The translations under genes were made by a program, and so were the position numbers. This document shows positions 1-8,130 of a DNA stretch of 64,000 bases, in pieces. Every line of letters begins with the position of its first letter. Within the stretch, counting starts at the first letter, position 1. The stretch is from assembly GCF_001183965.1 (NCBI RefSeq), contig NZ_LFZV01000001.1, positions 2,717,031-2,781,030 on the forward strand. Reading direction: 5' to 3'. This DNA comes from Bacillus sp. FJAT-27916 (GTDB lineage: Bacteria; Bacillota; Bacilli; Bacillales; Pradoshiaceae). The notes beneath the pieces were generated by a model that made no database searches, was not told where the DNA came from, and saw only the letters and a program-made list of their open reading frames with translations.

Positions 1-503
1 AATACCTTGATTTGCTCAGCCTCATATTCAGGCTTTAAGGTAATATAAGGATTTTCCCAATCCCCTCTAACGCCAAGGCGCTTGAATTGTTCACGCTGAT
101 TATGGATTTGTGTGTAGGCATATTCCTCACAAAGCTTACGGAATTCAGCAATAGACATTTCCTTGCGGTTCACTTTTTTATTTTTAGTTAGGGCCGTTTC
201 AATTGGAAGACCATGTGTGTCCCAGCCAGGTACATATGGGGCATTAAAGCCGCTCATAGACTTATAGCGGACGATGAAGTCTTTCAGAATTTTGTTCATT
301 GCATGCCCAATATGGATATTCCCATTTGCATATGGAGGGCCATCATGAAGGACAAACTTTGGAAGGTCTTTCGTGCGTTCCTGCACTTGTTTGTAGATAT
401 CTTCTTCATTCCATTTTTCTTGCATTTGAGGTTCTCTGTTTGGCAGATTCCCGCGCATTGGGAATTCTGTCTTCGGCATTAATAACGTGTCTTTTAATTC
501 CAT
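1..503 (-). CDS. ileS: Isoleucyl-tRNA synthetase, N-terminal part (gene runs off the left edge)
   Basis: This is the 5' part of isoleucyl-tRNA synthetase, a class I enzyme that charges tRNA-Ile in the cytoplasm; about 167 codons are in the window. The N-terminus contains the class I HIGH signature as HIGH within [16 protein letters not shown], together with the upstream sequence KFVLHDGPP typical of IleRS. The ATG at 503 begins [19 protein letters not shown] and has an SD-like GGAGTG just upstream. The gene is preceded by an isoleucine T-box leader (555-839) and a strong vegetative promoter, so expression should respond to uncharged tRNA-Ile. The next gene upstream is divIVA, as in Bacillus subtilis. 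The call is secure; only the 3' portion is missing. Confidence 0.97.
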   Translation of the reverse strand, partial: MELKDTLLMPKTEFPMRGNLPNREPQMQEKWNEEDIYKQVQERTKDLPKFVLHDGPPYANGNIHIGHAMNKILKDFIVRYKSMSGFNAPYVPGWDTHGLPIETALTKNKKVNRKEMSIAEFRKLCEEYAYTQIHNQREQFKRLGVRGDWENPYITLKPEYEAEQIKV

Positions 504-554
504 TCCATTCACTCCAGTCGAGATTCTACAATCTGTTAGAATCTTTTTAAAATA

Positions 555-593
555 CAAAAAGCCCTTCCATCCCGGTAAAGGGACGAAAAGGCT
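555..593 (-). terminator. T-box regulated terminator before ileS
   Basis: A 13-bp stem with G-U pairs around the loop TTTACC is followed by TTTTTG on the minus strand. It competes with the antiterminator that includes the T-box sequence. Confidence 0.85.
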
Positions 594-839
594 TGAATTT
601 CCGCGGTACCACCCTTATAGAATACCATTCTGGTCAGAATAATATTCCGCTTGGAATTCGTAACGTGAATGACTCGCCTCATCCTACTCACCTAATCAAG
701 AAAGGATTTCGAAAGAGGACTCGGGGATGATCTTCCATGCAGCGTCTTTTACCAGGCTCCCACCCTTCCCGGCTCGCTAAAAAAGATTGGCTGATGTACT
801 GTTCCCGTCTTCGTTTTGTGATATTTTCAATTGATTCGT
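555..839 (-). promoter_or_regulatory. T-box riboswitch leader of ileS, specifier ATC (Ile)
   Basis: The canonical T-box sequence AGGGTGGTACCGCGG lies on the minus strand at 615-601. It is followed by an antiterminator/terminator region whose 13-bp terminator stem and T-run lie at about 555-593. Upstream, stem I has the AGCGAGCC and GGGAGCCTGG segments at 780-750. The specifier context GAAGATCATCCCCGAG puts the codon ATC at 731-729. Known T-box logic implies read-through when uncharged tRNA-Ile pairs with the specifier and the T-box. Confidence 0.95.
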
Positions 840-845
840 TAAGGT

Positions 846-875
846 ATTATATTCAATTATGACCTCAAAAGTCAA
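846..875 (-). promoter_or_regulatory. Vegetative (sigma-A type) promoter of ileS
   Basis: On the minus strand TTGACT (875-870) and TATAAT (851-846) are separated by 18 bp. The predicted start lies just upstream of T-box stem I. The promoter sits between the divIVA stop and the leader. Confidence 0.85.
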
Positions 876-882
876 GAGGTCC

Positions 883-1392
883 TTACATTTCTTCTTCTAA
901 ATTAATATTAAGCTCGGTTGCATCGACATCATATTTCAAAAGCTTATCCCAATCCTCGCTGTTTAAGAGGTCAAGCTGAGCCTCAACGAGCATTTTAAAG
1001 CGCATTCTGAATACTTTTGATTGCTTTTTCAAATCTTCAATCTCAATAGCGATCTTTCTTGCTTTAGAGAGAGCTTCATTTACAATACGGTCAGCGTTCT
1101 TTTCGGCTTCCTTCATGATGAGCTTCGCTTCTTTTTGAGAGTTGCGTTTAACATCCTCTCCTGCTTCCTGTGCAATCACGATGGATTTATTCAAAGTCTC
1201 CTCAATGGTCGAGAAGTGCTCAAGGCGCTGTTCCAATTCTACAACTTTGTCTTCGAGTTCCTTCTTTTCTCTAATGACCAATTCATAATCCTTAATAATC
1301 TGGTCGAGGAATTCATTTACTTCGTCTTCATCGTAACCGCGGAATCCTCTGCCGAATTCCTTATTATGTATGTCTAGCGGTGATAATGGCAT
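883..1392 (-). CDS. divIVA: Cell-division/polarity protein DivIVA
   Basis: DivIVA is a membrane-curvature-sensing scaffold at division sites and poles that recruits Min proteins and, in sporulation, chromosome-anchoring factors. The protein here has 169 residues. The N-terminal lipid-binding region matches the family: MPLSPLDIHNKEFGRGFRGY followed by DEDEVNEFLDQI. It is followed by a long heptad-rich coiled coil (about residues 30-150) with many E, K and L residues. A GTG nine bases upstream is part of the ribosome-binding site GGAGGTG, so the ATG at 1392, eight bases after GGAGG, is the likely start. A TATAAT-like -10 lies at 1434-1429 without a convincing -35. It is the last gene of the ylm/sepF cluster before ileS. 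Confidence 0.96.
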   Translation of the reverse strand: MPLSPLDIHNKEFGRGFRGYDEDEVNEFLDQIIKDYELVIREKKELEDKVVELEQRLEHFSTIEETLNKSIVIAQEAGEDVKRNSQKEAKLIMKEAEKNADRIVNEALSKARKIAIEIEDLKKQSKVFRMRFKMLVEAQLDLLNSEDWDKLLKYDVDATELNINLEEEM

Positions 1393-1478
1393 ATACTGCA
1401 CCTCCGAATACTAAGTCTTATCTATATTATTATACTATGCTTTCGACACGAATGGTGATAATCCTGTGAATTTCTCAA

Positions 1479-2252
1479 TTATTTTTGTAATCCTATGACA
1501 ACTTTCCATTTATCCTTTTTTGTTTTCCCCTCAATAGAAAGAAGTTTCATCCGGCCTGTTCCTCTTATGGAAAGAATATCACCTTGCTTCAATTCGTAGG
1601 AGGGGGATTCAATCTGACGATGGTTCACCTTGACACGGCCTTGCCCGATCAACAGCTGGCTTTTTTGACGGGAGAATGAGGCCGCATTTGCGATAATAGT
1701 ATCTAAACGCAGTGATGATGACGTGATCGCCGCCTCCCTCCAAGTCTCCGTTACGTCAATGATTTTCTCATGGTTGATTGATTCACATTTCACACCTACA
1801 TTGCCGACCTTTGTCAAATTAGCTTCCATATAAGGCGACACTGTCTTCGCGACCGCAAATTGAACCGTTTCTCCCTCAACCCATATATCACCATACATTT
1901 CCCTCTTTAACCCAAGTGACATCAGCGTCCCTAGTACTTGGCGATGATCAATCGTCGTGAATTTGGATGGATAGGACAACTGATAGAAAGCAATCTCATA
2001 GTCTTCCTCCTCCGGTGTATAATAGTCCGGATAAATCATCGCGCGCTTCCTTTCCGCATGAGGTGCCCCTCCGAAAAAGGAAACGAGTACATCTCCCCCT
2101 TTTCCAATGAGCATACGAATGATTTCTGCCTCACGCGGATTCAGGAAATCAGTCAATTTAGGTGCATATTGTTCCCTTACCTGATCAGCCCAGCCGAGCA
2201 CTTGATCGATAAAGTCCTTCTCCTCTGGACGAAAATGCTGATAAATATCCAT
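1479..2252 (-). CDS. ylmH: S4-domain RNA-binding protein YlmH
   Basis: This 257-residue protein matches the length of B. subtilis YlmH. The C-terminal region, about residues 180-245, is an S4 RNA-binding fold with the pattern SLRLDTIIANAASFSRQKS and GRVKVNHRQI. The N-terminal two thirds form the YlmH-specific domain. Related S4 proteins bind stalled 50S-peptidyl-tRNA complexes, and YlmH has been linked to ribosome quality control. The link to cell division is mainly one of location, between ylmG and divIVA. The start ATG at 2252 follows AAGGAGG by a good distance. A terminator at 2278-2307 separates it from ylmG, so it may be read partly by read-through. The family call is firm; the exact cellular role in this organism is inference. 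Confidence 0.93.
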   Translation of the reverse strand: MDIYQHFRPEEKDFIDQVLGWADQVREQYAPKLTDFLNPREAEIIRMLIGKGGDVLVSFFGGAPHAERKRAMIYPDYYTPEEEDYEIAFYQLSYPSKFTTIDHRQVLGTLMSLGLKREMYGDIWVEGETVQFAVAKTVSPYMEANLTKVGNVGVKCESINHEKIIDVTETWREAAITSSSLRLDTIIANAASFSRQKSQLLIGQGRVKVNHRQIESPSYELKQGDILSIRGTGRMKLLSIEGKTKKDKWKVVIGLQK

Positions 2253-2270
2253 ATTGGTCCTCCTTGCCGA

Positions 2271-2307
2271 AAAACAAAAGCTCCCAAGCCTTTTTCAGCG
2301 GGAGCTT
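2271..2307 (-). terminator. Rho-independent terminator after ylmG
   Basis: The inverted repeat AAGCTCCC/GGGAGCTT (2278-2285 and 2300-2307) is followed on the minus strand by TTTTGTTTTT. It lies seven bases past the ylmG stop. Confidence 0.8.
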
Positions 2308-2313
2308 ACAGTT

Positions 2314-2574
2314 TTAGAAATAAAATTGTAAAGCGTAAATTCCTTGGCCTGCCAAATTTAAAACGATAATAGCCACTAATGGAGATAAATCAATCATGCC
2401 AAGCGGCGGAACAATCCTTCTAAATGGCTCAAGGAACGGCTCACAAATACGGGCAAGGAATGAGCCAATGCTCGACTCCCGTGCACCTGGGAACCAAGAC
2501 ATTAAAATATAAATAATTAATGCCCAGCTGTATATTTCTATTAAAGAACCTAGAATATTAATAATTAGACTCAT
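2314..2574 (-). CDS. ylmG: YggT-family membrane protein YlmG
   Basis: This 86-residue integral membrane protein of the YggT/YlmG family has two hydrophobic segments, about residues 3-25 and 60-83. They flank the conserved loop SWFPGARESSIGSFLARICE and PFLEPFRRIVPP, the family hallmark. Members are linked to division or nucleoid placement in bacteria and plastids, with no defined biochemical activity. The gene follows sepF by eight bases, and its ribosome-binding site AAGGTGG overlaps the last codons of sepF, suggesting translational coupling. The start is ATG at 2574. A terminator follows. Confidence 0.93.
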   Translation of the reverse strand: MSLIINILGSLIEIYSWALIIYILMSWFPGARESSIGSFLARICEPFLEPFRRIVPPLGMIDLSPLVAIIVLNLAGQGIYALQFYF

Positions 2575-2582
2575 TTATTTAA

Positions 2583-3038
2583 CTACCACCTTACATCCTC
2601 CAGCTCATCCTCTTGCGCATAGCCGGAAATCGAACCAGAAACATCAACATTCTCAGGAGTACATAAAAAGATATTAGAGCCGATTCGCTGAATATCCCCA
2701 GCAATTGCATAGACGGTACCGCTTAAAAAGTCTACGATACGGCGAGCCTGATCAGGAGAAATCCGTTGCAGGTTAACAACAACCCCGCGGCGGTTCTTGA
2801 GATGGTCGGCAATCTCCTGAGCATCGGCATACGCCCGAGGCTCAAGCAGAACTAATTTCGATGATTTCTGGATGCTTTGTAAACTTACGACATTTTGCTG
2901 TTTATGCGCTTGGTTCACTGCTTTATTTGTTGTTTTCATTGGAGTTGCTTCTTCTTTTTCTTGCACATATTCTTCTTCATATTCATATTCTTCATCATCA
3001 AGAGCAAAAAAAGTTTTCACTTTAGATACGATTGACAT
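2583..3038 (-). CDS. sepF: Cell-division protein SepF
   Basis: SepF bundles FtsZ filaments and anchors them to the membrane, working alongside FtsA. The 151-residue product starts with a short amphipathic membrane-targeting helix ([13 protein letters not shown]). Next come an acidic linker rich in E and Y, then a polar linker, and from about residue 58 the globular SepF domain with [20 protein letters not shown]-like and [20 protein letters not shown] motifs. The start ATG at 3038 follows GAGAGGTG. The gene sits between ylmE and ylmG as in B. subtilis, in a run of co-directional genes with tiny gaps. Confidence 0.95.
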   Translation of the reverse strand: MSIVSKVKTFFALDDEEYEYEEEYVQEKEEATPMKTTNKAVNQAHKQQNVVSLQSIQKSSKLVLLEPRAYADAQEIADHLKNRRGVVVNLQRISPDQARRIVDFLSGTVYAIAGDIQRIGSNIFLCTPENVDVSGSISGYAQEDELEDVRW

Positions 3039-3054
3039 ATTTTACACCTCTCTT

Positions 3055-3729
3055 TTATTCATTCCCTACCAGAGCAGTTCCAATTCTGACCATGGTTGAA
3101 CCTTCTTCAACGGCAATCTCAAAATCATTTGACATTCCCATTGACAATTCGTGGCAAGGGGCATATGGCAACAATAAATTCTGTATTTGGACCTGCAGTT
3201 CTTTCAAATCTCTGAAACATTGTCGTATTTCAGCTTTATTATCGGTTAACGGAGCCATTGTCATTAATCCTATTACCCTGATTTTATCAAAACTTGCAAG
3301 TTGTTTAACAAATTCTATTGTTTCTTGAGGGGTTATTCCATGTTTAGTATCTTCTCCGCTGACATTGACCTGTACGAGACAATCGACAGGCTTCTCTGCC
3401 CTTTTTTGAATCTCTTCAGCAAGGGAGATACGGTCAAGCGAATGAATCACATTTACTTTATCGATAATGCTTTTGACTTTTCTTGATTGAAGCGAGCCGA
3501 TGAAATGCCATACTGGCTGTTCGTCAAAAGAATCGCGTTTAGCGAGTATACCCTCAGAGCGGTTTTCCCCAAGATGATGGATTCCTGCTTCATACGCTTC
3601 TTTGGCACGTTCGGCTGTGACGTATTTCGTCACGGCAATGATCTTCACCTCTTTAGGATTCCGTCCTGCCCGTGCCGCCGCCTCATTGATGCGCTTTTCA
3701 ATATTATGTAGATTGCTTGCTACATCCAT
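3055..3729 (-). CDS. ylmE: Pyridoxal 5'-phosphate homeostasis protein YlmE (YggS/PLPBP family)
   Basis: This 224-residue protein belongs to the YggS/PROSC family. These proteins bind PLP without known catalysis and buffer free PLP and amino-acid pools. The fold is an alanine-racemase-like TIM barrel. The PLP lysine is expected at K35 in IIAVTKYV. Other family signatures are [36 protein letters not shown] and [20 protein letters not shown], the last being the phosphate-binding loop. The ATG at 3729 follows GGAGG with a spacing of about ten. ylmD lies five bases upstream and sepF 16 bases downstream, consistent with one operon. Confidence 0.95.
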   Translation of the reverse strand: MDVASNLHNIEKRINEAAARAGRNPKEVKIIAVTKYVTAERAKEAYEAGIHHLGENRSEGILAKRDSFDEQPVWHFIGSLQSRKVKSIIDKVNVIHSLDRISLAEEIQKRAEKPVDCLVQVNVSGEDTKHGITPQETIEFVKQLASFDKIRVIGLMTMAPLTDNKAEIRQCFRDLKELQVQIQNLLLPYAPCHELSMGMSNDFEIAVEEGSTMVRIGTALVGNE

Positions 3730-3734
3730 TGCGT

Positions 3735-4556
3735 CTATTCCTCCTTAAAGCCAATAAAGCCCATCATTCGCCCAGTTTTCCCTTTATCCCTGCGATGGGA
3801 GAAAAAGAGCTGTTCGTCGCAGCTTGTACAGAACCTTGTTGTGATGATGTTCTCTTTTAAGATACCGGATTTACGAAGAATTAACGCGTTGGCCTTTTTT
3901 AAATCAAGCGCGAATTGTGTGTCTGTAATTTGATTATAAGCGGTTTTTGTCTCTTCTTCTAGTATTAGCTCCAATAAGTCAATTATTTTTTTGTCGACCA
4001 TGTAACATTTTGGGCAAATAGAAGGTCCGATTGCGACAAATATATCTTCAACAGGCACTCCCTCCACCTTTGTCCATTTTTCGACCATGGCAGCAGAGAT
4101 TCCTCCTACGGTTCCTTTCCAGCCGGCATGTGCTGCGCCGACTAGGTGATGCTTAGGGGCGAAAAAGAACACCGGTACACAATCAGCAAATAAAAGCGTC
4201 AATAAAATGCCGGATTCACTAGTATACATGCCATCTGTCCGCTTTAGTGCCGTATCATAGTCCAAAGCGCCCAACCCGGCTTCTTCAGCCGTTATTTTAG
4301 CAATATTCGTTTCATGTGTCTGTTCAGCTCCTGCCCAGCGCTCAGCGGGCATATGTATGCTATTTGCCACTATTTTTCGATTCCTTACAACATCATCGGC
4401 TAAATCATGAACATGAAAAGCCGGATTCATTGAATGAAAAGGCCCTTTGCTGACTCCCCCGTGCTTCGTCGTAAATCCTGCCGTAAGTGAGGGACAATCA
4501 GCAATCCAAGGTGTAATGGACAAAATTGATTCAGATGTTTGTACAAACGGTTCCAC
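3735..4556 (-). CDS. ylmD: Peptidoglycan editing factor / purine nucleoside phosphorylase family protein YlmD
   Basis: This is a 273-residue DUF152 (YfiH/PgeF, formerly multicopper-polyphenol-oxidase) protein. Characterised members act on purine nucleosides, and E. coli PgeF prevents misincorporation of amino acids into peptidoglycan precursors. The likely zinc/catalytic triad is visible: H81 in EQTHE, C126 in FADCVPVF and H143 in [10 protein letters not shown] second cysteine group, CPKC and later CTSC, is typical. The start is GTG at 4556, seven bases after AAGGAG. The gene is tightly followed by ylmE. Substrate in this organism is inferred from the family. Confidence 0.92.
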   Translation of the reverse strand: MEPFVQTSESILSITPWIADCPSLTAGFTTKHGGVSKGPFHSMNPAFHVHDLADDVVRNRKIVANSIHMPAERWAGAEQTHETNIAKITAEEAGLGALDYDTALKRTDGMYTSESGILLTLLFADCVPVFFFAPKHHLVGAAHAGWKGTVGGISAAMVEKWTKVEGVPVEDIFVAIGPSICPKCYMVDKKIIDLLELILEEETKTAYNQITDTQFALDLKKANALILRKSGILKENIITTRFCTSCDEQLFFSHRRDKGKTGRMMGFIGFKEE

Positions 4557-4629
4557 TGGTAAACTCCTTGACTTTTTCTTTTATTTTATCATAAACCGTC
4601 GTTTTGCGCTCTATTACCCAAGGTTTTTC

Positions 4630-4863
4630 CTATTGTCGGAATTCCACCAATATGACATCCTCCCCGATCATTTTAATCTTATTCCACGGGATGATGACTT
4701 CCTCTTCTTTATTCAAAAAGGATAGCATTTTTCCTGTTCCCACCGTGATGCTGTCAATTTTTCCGGTATGAAGGTTAATATCGATATCCTCTACATTTCC
4801 GAGCCTTTTTCCATCAAGAGTATTCACAATATCCTTCACTTGAAAATCTGATATTTTAATCAT
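4630..4863 (-). CDS. ylmC: PRC-barrel protein of the YlmC/YmxH family
   Basis: This small 77-residue protein has a PRC-barrel-like fold, with ISDFQVKDIVN, the GKRLGNVEDIDINLHTGKI hairpin and EEVIIPWNKIKMIGEDVILV. The family is widespread in spore formers, and members such as YmxH are sporulation-associated, but no activity is known. The start is taken as the ATG at 4863 (MIKISDF), because it gives the best spacing from GGATGGGA and fits homologues. Another ATG lies two codons upstream. It begins the ylmC-ylmD-ylmE-sepF run. Upstream is the repeat element at 5009-5181. Confidence 0.88.
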   Translation of the reverse strand: MIKISDFQVKDIVNTLDGKRLGNVEDIDINLHTGKIDSITVGTGKMLSFLNKEEEVIIPWNKIKMIGEDVILVEFRQ

Positions 4864-5008
4864 GCTCATCCCATCCTATTCCCATAAAGAGATTTAGGAC
4901 AGTATATGCCATTAGGGCAGTTTACAGAACCTCATGCTTTGACAAGGGCTTACCTATTCTATATTCCCCAGCCTGGCTGCTTGAAAACAACTTGCCTGTA
5001 TATAAAAT

Positions 5009-5181
5009 GGCTTGGTTAATTGATAGTCGTATACCGCCCATCACGTATCAGGCAGTTGACCTCTGGGGGAATTAACGCACAGGGGAGACTGAGCAGATGC
5101 CTGGGAACACCTCAAAGAGGCTCCCCGCCCCTTGTTTTCCTGCCGACTGCAGCGAAAATCAACACATAAGCGTAACAAGCC
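5009..5181. repeat. MITE-like inverted-repeat element (copy A)
   Basis: This 173-bp element has imperfect terminal inverted repeats, GGCTTGGTTA at 5009-5018 and TAACAAGCC at 5173-5181. It is flanked one base outside by ATAAAA on both sides (5002-5007 and 5183-5188), a possible target duplication. Its minus strand is clearly related to the plus strand at 50914-51102. Shared blocks in the same order include TGTTGATTTTCG-TGCAG, CGGGGAGCCT, CATCTGC, GTCTCCC, GTCAAC-GCCT and CGGTAT. It has no coding capacity; a 70-codon open frame inside is spurious. It abuts the T-tract of the sigG terminator. Confidence 0.75.
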
Positions 5182-5183
5182 CA

Positions 5184-5215
5184 TAAAAAAAGGAAGGGAG
5201 CAAACGCTCTCTTCC
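5184..5215 (-). terminator. Rho-independent terminator after sigG
   Basis: A 10-bp stem, GGAAGAGAGC/GCTCCCTTCC on the minus strand (5215-5206 and 5201-5192) with the loop GTTT, is followed by TTTTTTTAT. It lies about 100 bases past the sigG stop and directly next to repeat copy A. Confidence 0.88.
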
Positions 5216-5313
5216 ATTAAATAATGATGAGAATTGTCCATATTGTCCGCCAATATAAAAGAACGAGGTATTAGCTGCTTGTCCCATCCTTTTTGGCCTT
5301 CGGCAATAGGGCA

Positions 5314-6087
5314 TTATATATTTTTATTCATTTGTCGAATGGCTGCCTTTTCAAGTCTTGACACTTGCGCTTGAGAGATTCCAATTTCCTCTGCCACTTC
5401 CATTTGAGTTTTCCCTTGGAAGAAACGCTTTTTCAGTATCATTTTTTCTCGTTCATTCAACCGTCTCATACCATCCTTTAGAGCAATTTCATTGATCCAA
5501 GTATTGTCCTTGCTTTTCTCATCACTCAGCTGATCCATCACATAAATAGGGTCTCCCCCATCATTGTAGATAGGCTCAAACAGGGATACAGGATCTTGAA
5601 TAGCATCAAGGGCAAAGACAATTTCCTCATACGTAACATTCAGTTCTTTGGCGATTTCCTCTGAAGTTGGTTCTCTAGACGTTTCACTCGTCAATCTTTC
5701 CCTTACTTGAAGAGCCTTGTAAGCAATATCCCGGAGTGATCTGGAAACCCTGATAGGATTATTATCGCGTAAATACCTGCGAATCTCTCCAATAATCATC
5801 GGTACAGCATACGTTGAGAATTTAACATTCTGGCTTAAATCGAAGTTATCAATGGACTTCATCAGCCCGATGCAGCCGACCTGAAATAGATCATCGACGA
5901 ATTCACCGCGGTTATTGAAACGCTGAATAACACTTAGAACTAGTCTCAGGTTTCCATTAACGAGCTTTTCTCTGGCGCTTCTCTCACCAGCCTGCATCTC
6001 CTTAAACAATTCCCGCATTTCTTCATTTTTCAATACTGGTAATTTGGATGTATCCACACCGCATATCTCTACTTTGTTTCGAGTCAA
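5314..6087 (-). CDS. sigG: Sporulation sigma factor G (late forespore)
   Basis: Sigma-G directs late forespore transcription after engulfment. The 257-residue product is near the usual 260. It begins with the family-specific MTRNKVEICGVDTSKLPVLK and has region 2 (NGNLRLVLSVIQRF, DDLFQVGCIGLMKSIDNF, FSTYAVPMIIGEIRRYLRD), region 3 and region 4 (LNEREKMILKKRF, SQAQVSRLEKAA). The start is TTG at 6087, seven bases after AGGAGG; the nearby ATG is out of frame and stops at once. A weak start is consistent with the tight control of sigG. A sigma-F/G-type promoter lies at 6124-6153, and a terminator separates the gene from sigE. Confidence 0.97.
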   Translation of the reverse strand: MTRNKVEICGVDTSKLPVLKNEEMRELFKEMQAGERSAREKLVNGNLRLVLSVIQRFNNRGEFVDDLFQVGCIGLMKSIDNFDLSQNVKFSTYAVPMIIGEIRRYLRDNNPIRVSRSLRDIAYKALQVRERLTSETSREPTSEEIAKELNVTYEEIVFALDAIQDPVSLFEPIYNDGGDPIYVMDQLSDEKSKDNTWINEIALKDGMRRLNEREKMILKKRFFQGKTQMEVAEEIGISQAQVSRLEKAAIRQMNKNI

Positions 6088-6123
6088 TCCATTCCCTCCT
6101 AGCAGGAACTGATATACAAAGTA

Positions 6124-6153
6124 AAGTATCTCCCTGAGGAGAAATTATATTCA
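6124..6153 (-). promoter_or_regulatory. Candidate forespore (sigma-F/sigma-G type) promoter of sigG
   Basis: On the minus strand TGAATA (6153-6148), 17 bp, then GATACTT (6130-6124). This fits the sigma-G pattern TGAATA/CATACTA with two mismatches in the -10. It lies about 37 bases before the TTG start. B. subtilis sigG has its own forespore promoter, which supports the reading. Confidence 0.55.
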
Positions 6154-6275
6154 TATAAAAAATGAAGAAACGGTATGTGATGCTTCTGCAGGCTCATGAA
6201 TACTGGCACAAACGGAAAAAGACAATGGCAAACTTTTTCTTCTCTTTTCAGCGAGTCTGTTTAATTGCCTGAGGC

Positions 6276-6308
6276 AAAAAAATAAAATGGTTTGATTAAA
6301 CCATTTTA
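6276..6308 (-). terminator. Terminator overlapping the 3' end of sigE
   Basis: The stem AAATGGTTT/AAACCATTT with loop AATC is followed on the minus strand by TATTTTTTT. The left arm is made from the last sigE codons and the stop codon (6298-6296) falls within the loop region. It separates spoIIGA-sigE from sigG. Confidence 0.78.
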
Positions 6309-7015
6309 TTAAACTCTTTGCGAAGGCGCTTAATGATTCTCTTTTCTAGTCTTGAAATATACGATTGTGAAATCCCAAGCAGATCCGCCACATCCTTTTG
6401 CGTTTTTTCTTCTCCGCCGACGAGTCCGAATCTTAGCTCCATAATTTGTTTCTCCCGGTCATTCAATTGATCGAGTGCTTTCGATAAGAGCTTCTTGTCA
6501 ATAGAGGATTCCAGATTTTTTGTGATGATATCATCATCTGTCCCAAGAACATCTGAAAGCAGCAATTCATTTCCATCCCAATCAATGTTCAACGGTTCAT
6601 CAAAAGAGACCTCCGAGCGTGTTTTGCTGTTGCGGCGTAAGTACATTAAAATCTCATTTTCTATGCAGCGTGATGCATATGTTGCCAGTTTGATTTTCTT
6701 TTCAGGATTAAAGGTGTTTACTGCCTTAATCAGTCCAATCGTTCCAATACTGATGAGATCCTCAATATTTATGCCTGTGTTCTCAAATTTCCTCGCTATG
6801 TAAACGACCAGTCTGAGATTTCGTTCAATCAGTATCGCTCTTGCCGTTTCATCCCCTTTTGGGAGTTTATGAATGAGAATCTCTTCCTCTTCCTTACTGA
6901 GCGGAGGAGGCAGCGCCTCACTTCCTCCAATATAATAGACCTCTTTTGACTTGATTCTTAACTTCACCAGGATTTTTGTCCAATAGTATGATATCTTGAA
7001 TCGGATATTTTTCAT
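6296..7015 (-). CDS. sigE: Sporulation sigma factor E precursor (pro-sigma-E)
   Basis: Pro-sigma-E is the early mother-cell sigma factor, made inactive and processed by SpoIIGA. At 239 residues it has the same length as the B. subtilis protein. The pro-sequence, about residues 1-27, is hydrophobic and basic. The cleavage region [15 protein letters not shown] is conserved, with processing expected between Y27 and Y28. Region 2 ([37 protein letters not shown]) and region 4 ([32 protein letters not shown]) are intact. It follows spoIIGA by 34 bases, with the GAAAGGG ribosome-binding site. It is expected to be transcribed from the spoIIG promoter at 8020-8052. Confidence 0.98.
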   Translation of the reverse strand: MKNIRFKISYYWTKILVKLRIKSKEVYYIGGSEALPPPLSKEEEEILIHKLPKGDETARAILIERNLRLVVYIARKFENTGINIEDLISIGTIGLIKAVNTFNPEKKIKLATYASRCIENEILMYLRRNSKTRSEVSFDEPLNIDWDGNELLLSDVLGTDDDIITKNLESSIDKKLLSKALDQLNDREKQIMELRFGLVGGEEKTQKDVADLLGISQSYISRLEKRIIKRLRKEFNKMV

Positions 7016-7049
7016 TTACAGGACCGCCCTTTCCCCTTTTTTGGCATCC

Positions 7050-7979
7050 TTATGAGGCATGGACCGTCGTTGCTTCCGGCACAAGCTTCGGATGTATAAT
7101 GGCGTCAAAATTTCCATCAGATGACAACTGCTGCTTCGTAAAAGAAATCACACATTTGGAGGCTTCCTTGTATTCACCTGAAACTTCAATATAGAGTGCA
7201 TCCGGCTTAAATCCTATTAGGAGCTGGTTATCCTCGCCGACAACCCTACAAGGGATGATTCTCATTTTCCCCTGCCACCCATCAGGAAGTTCCTTGCTTT
7301 CCATGCTCATGTTCTCTACGCCCTTTTCAATCACCGCTACGACTTCTTTTGGAAGAAGCTTTTCTTTCCCGTGGATTGAAATGATGCAAACCGGACTGCC
7401 GGTAAGAGGGTCCATCAGTTGATTCCCTGTATCTACAAGCCCCTTCGCCTCAAAGGTCAGGCCGTTTAAAGCAATACGCAGCAGGACAGATTGTTTATCA
7501 CTCCAATTGGCAAGCTCAAGCACTTGGATATGCTTCTTCGTAAAGTGCCAGGCAAGCGGGAATCCAATGATGACAAATATCCAGCTGACAGGATCACCAA
7601 AGCTTCCAGATCCGCTCGCGAATCCATTAAGATAGCCTGCCGCCTTAAAATTGAAAAAATAATAGCATCCTAGCAGAATACCGCCTGACATGAAAGTCAC
7701 GGCATATAAGGTCAACAACCGCTTCAAAAAGATACCTGGCGCCCGGAATCCAAAAGAGACAAGAACCATAACGAATGAAAATGAGCCCTTCAGCCATATT
7801 TGATCTGCTAAATACGCATAAGGTGTGATATACAGCCATATAATCATGGAACCTGCCAATCCTCCGCCAAAGATCCTCATCCAGTTAACCTTTTCTCTCA
7901 AAAGCAAAGCTGACCAAACGAGGAGCAGAGAATCAAAGACAACATTCAGGAGCCAGATGGCATCAATATAGATTTCCAT
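7050..7979 (-). CDS. spoIIGA: Pro-sigma-E processing protease SpoIIGA
   Basis: SpoIIGA is a membrane-anchored aspartic protease that activates sigma-E on a signal from forespore SpoIIR. The 309-residue product has five hydrophobic segments in the first 145 residues and a cytoplasmic C-terminal protease domain. The catalytic aspartate is D183 in LVDTGNQLMDPLTG, the same position as reported for B. subtilis. The ATG at 7979 (MEIYIDAIWLLN) is chosen because GGGGGA lies seven bases upstream; a longer frame from 7994 has no ribosome-binding site. It is the first gene of the spoIIGA-sigE operon. Confidence 0.96.
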   Translation of the reverse strand: MEIYIDAIWLLNVVFDSLLLVWSALLLREKVNWMRIFGGGLAGSMIIWLYITPYAYLADQIWLKGSFSFVMVLVSFGFRAPGIFLKRLLTLYAVTFMSGGILLGCYYFFNFKAAGYLNGFASGSGSFGDPVSWIFVIIGFPLAWHFTKKHIQVLELANWSDKQSVLLRIALNGLTFEAKGLVDTGNQLMDPLTGSPVCIISIHGKEKLLPKEVVAVIEKGVENMSMESKELPDGWQGKMRIIPCRVVGEDNQLLIGFKPDALYIEVSGEYKEASKCVISFTKQQLSSDGNFDAIIHPKLVPEATTVHAS

Positions 7980-8019
7980 GCACCCATCCCCCATAAGCGT
8001 AATGCAGAATATACTAGAA

Positions 8020-8052
8020 ATTATACAGCCCCTCCTCCTAAAAGGTTGTCAC
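8020..8052 (-). promoter_or_regulatory. spoIIG promoter with long spacer and Spo0A-like boxes
   Basis: On the minus strand GTGACA (8052-8047) and TATAAT (8025-8020) are 21 bp apart. B. subtilis spoIIG is known for an abnormally long spacer and Spo0A activation. A near-consensus 0A box, TTTGTCGAG, lies on the plus strand at 8099-8107, about 90 bases before the predicted start. A poorer one, TTGTCACTT, overlaps the -35 at 8046-8054. Confidence 0.7.
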
Positions 8053-8130
8053 TTTCTGTAAAGAGGACAGGCTCTTTTTATTTGTAATTTCAACGGTATT
8101 TGTCGAGGAGGATGAGAAATGTCACAAAGT

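Noticed and set aside
213-550. Two plus-strand frames at the left edge
   Set aside because: Both are antisense to the well-supported ileS N-terminus.
4870-5008. Promoter for ylmC
   Set aside because: Several AT-rich words resemble -10 hexamers, but none has a matching -35 at an acceptable distance.
5041-5253. 70-codon minus-strand open frame downstream of sigG
   Set aside because: It lies inside the repeat element and the sigG terminator, has no ribosome-binding site and its product is cysteine/arginine-rich nonsense.
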